Shown here in pieces: positions 29,980 to 30,951 of a DNA stretch of 30,951 nt. A program made the position numbers and the translations under genes. Under the pieces are notes generated by a model. That model saw only the letters and a program-made list of their open reading frames with translations. It made no database searches and was not told the DNA's origin. The stretch comes from an uncultured Clostridia bacterium (GTDB taxonomy: Bacteria > Bacillota > Clostridia > Christensenellales > Borkfalkiaceae): the NCBI GenBank assembly GCA_947176485.1, contig CAMWQS010000003.1:1-30951 (forward strand), in the 5' to 3' direction. Position 1 is the stretch's first letter, and each line of letters begins with the position of its first letter.

Positions 29980-30951
29980 TCTTTTACTACGTCGTCGATG
30001 AACGCGTTCATTTCGGACTTGGTTTTGAAGTTTGCCAAAAAGCTTAAATTGCCCATACAGCCCGAAAGTGCGTCGGGCACCTGCCAAATCTGCTTTATAT
30101 TGTCCTTATACTTGTCTGATATCTCTTGTACGGAATAAAGGAAGGGCTTGCCGTTTCTTCTGCCCGCGTACGCGCAATAGTATTTTTCCTTCGGCGCAAC
30201 CGTGGTTTTGCCGTAGGCGAGCATATCCGCCCAAATCTTGTATACGTCGGTGCTGTTTGCGTAGTTCATCATATCGGGCGAGCAGCCGCCGGCGGGGCGC
30301 ATATTGACTTCAAGCGCAACCACCTCACCCTTCTTGCCGATATGCTGGTCCTTTAAAAGGCGGAAAAACTCGAAGTGAACGAATCTATTCTTTACGCCGA
30401 ACGCCTTCAAGGTTCTTCTTCCCGCGTCGCGCACGTCGTCCAAGGGGTTGTTCAAATAATAGTAACAGCTGTTGTCGTTGGTGTTGACTATGTCCATCAA
30501 GTCGCCCATTTCAACGAGTCCCGTTTCGAAAATGGGGTTACCCTCTCCGTCCACTATCGCGTCGTAAGAGTTGACTACGGCGTTCAGGTATTCCTCCATA
30601 ATGTAGCCCGTCGGCTTCTTGCTTAAAAAGGTTTTCAAATCCTCGTCGTTTTTAAGCTTATAGGTCGCCTCCGCGCCCACGCCGTTATCGGGCTTGACTA
30701 TTACGGGATAGCCCACTTCGGCTATAAACTTTTTACAGCCCGCAAGGTTTTTAACGAGGTAGTGCCTTGCAACCTTTACGCCCGCCTTTTTGTAGTACTT
30801 TTTCATTTCGGACTTGTATTTTACCTTTTTCATATCCTCGGTATGGAAGCCCGTAGTGATATTGAACTCTGTGCGGAGTAGCGCGTCGCGTTCAAGCCAG
30901 TACTCGTTGTTGCTTTCAAGATAGTCTATTTTGCCGTACTTGAACGTAAAC
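29973..30951 (-). CDS. ATP-grasp family ligase (partial, 5' end outside window)
   Basis: The frame is open without a stop from 29973 to the right edge (325 residues seen); the ATG at 30833 is internal, since the upstream codons read YGKIDYLESNNEYWLERDAL, a typical ATP-grasp lead-in. The ATP-grasp core shows VGYPVIVKPDNGVGAEATYK (lysine and glycine-rich loop), GYIMEEYLN, and EVNMRPAGGCSPDMMNYA with the metal-binding Glu/Asn. The family joins a carboxylate to an amine or thiol through an acyl phosphate; the substrate cannot be read from the sequence. The nearest look-alikes are standalone ATP-grasp proteins of carboxylase/carnosine-synthase type. Confidence 0.88.
   Translation of the reverse strand, partial: FTFKYGKIDYLESNNEYWLERDALLRTEFNITTGFHTEDMKKVKYKSEMKKYYKKAGVKVARHYLVKNLAGCKKFIAEVGYPVIVKPDNGVGAEATYKLKNDEDLKTFLSKKPTGYIMEEYLNAVVNSYDAIVDGEGNPIFETGLVEMGDLMDIVNTNDNSCYYYLNNPLDDVRDAGRRTLKAFGVKNRFVHFEFFRLLKDQHIGKKGEVVALEVNMRPAGGCSPDMMNYANSTDVYKIWADMLAYGKTTVAPKEKYYCAYAGRRNGKPFLYSVQEISDKYKDNIKQIWQVPDALSGCMGNLSFLANFKTKSEMNAFIDDVVKEK

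Noticed and set aside
1..30951. tRNA, rRNA, CRISPR arrays, prophage structural genes, transposases
   Set aside because: Read on both strands and none recognised; the only repeats are the ones listed, and they lack regular spacer structure.

Overview
The window looks like the chromosome of an anaerobic, spore-forming Clostridia-type Bacillota. Evidence is the C-terminus of SpoIIE at the left edge, a complete SpoIVA, RNase J, a type III glutamine synthetase, LL-diaminopimelate aminotransferase (DapL) with DapF, and abundant AGGAGG-type ribosome binding sites. I cannot name a genus; an uncultured gut Christensenellales-like lineage is a guess. Most genes lie on the minus strand and are densely packed.

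Layout. 1-5445: the spoIIE end (+) meets, across a shared terminator, a minus-strand run dapF, pyrG, dapL, malQ (meso-diaminopimelate for the wall, CTP, starch/maltodextrin use). 5499-9087: a plus-strand operon of an ECF sigma factor, a one-helix membrane protein that is its likely anti-sigma, a YfbK-type VWA lipoprotein and a small membrane protein. 9123-11596: a 121-bp structured repeat (copy A), purA, then an XRE regulator behind two paralogous two-or-more-helix membrane proteins. 11795-16742: a four-helix S-4TM-like protein translationally coupled to a ClC transporter, then glnN. 16807-23421: one tight operon rnj, trmR-like, trhP-like (U32), ASCH, aroA, dinB, with three ATGA overlaps. 23474-26726: repeat copy B, a 737-residue acidic repeat protein, and a double-HTH regulator behind a 51-bp palindrome. 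26787-30951: a 50-residue orphan protein, spoIVA, an AT-rich divergent cassette (XRE regulator versus two small proteins), a GIY-YIG nuclease gene inside dispersed repeats, and an ATP-grasp gene running off the right edge.

How the parts work together. Housekeeping biosynthesis (dapL/dapF, pyrG, purA, aroA, glnN), RNA metabolism (RNase J with a probable tRNA wobble-uridine hydroxylation and methylation pair) and sporulation (spoIIE, spoIVA) form the backbone. Small regulator modules sit between them, and three of these carry clear palindromic or repeated operator candidates.

The most unusual items are the pair of about 120-nt repeats (A and B), whose terminal stems differ in sequence but keep base pairing; the 51-bp near-perfect palindrome over a TATAAT box; the S-4TM-like effector outside any nucleotide-signalling locus; and the GIY-YIG gene bracketed by about 100-bp direct repeats. 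Several promoters (dapF, ClC) place the -10 box so close to ATG that leaderless transcripts are likely. All functional calls come from reading the sequence; no database search was run.
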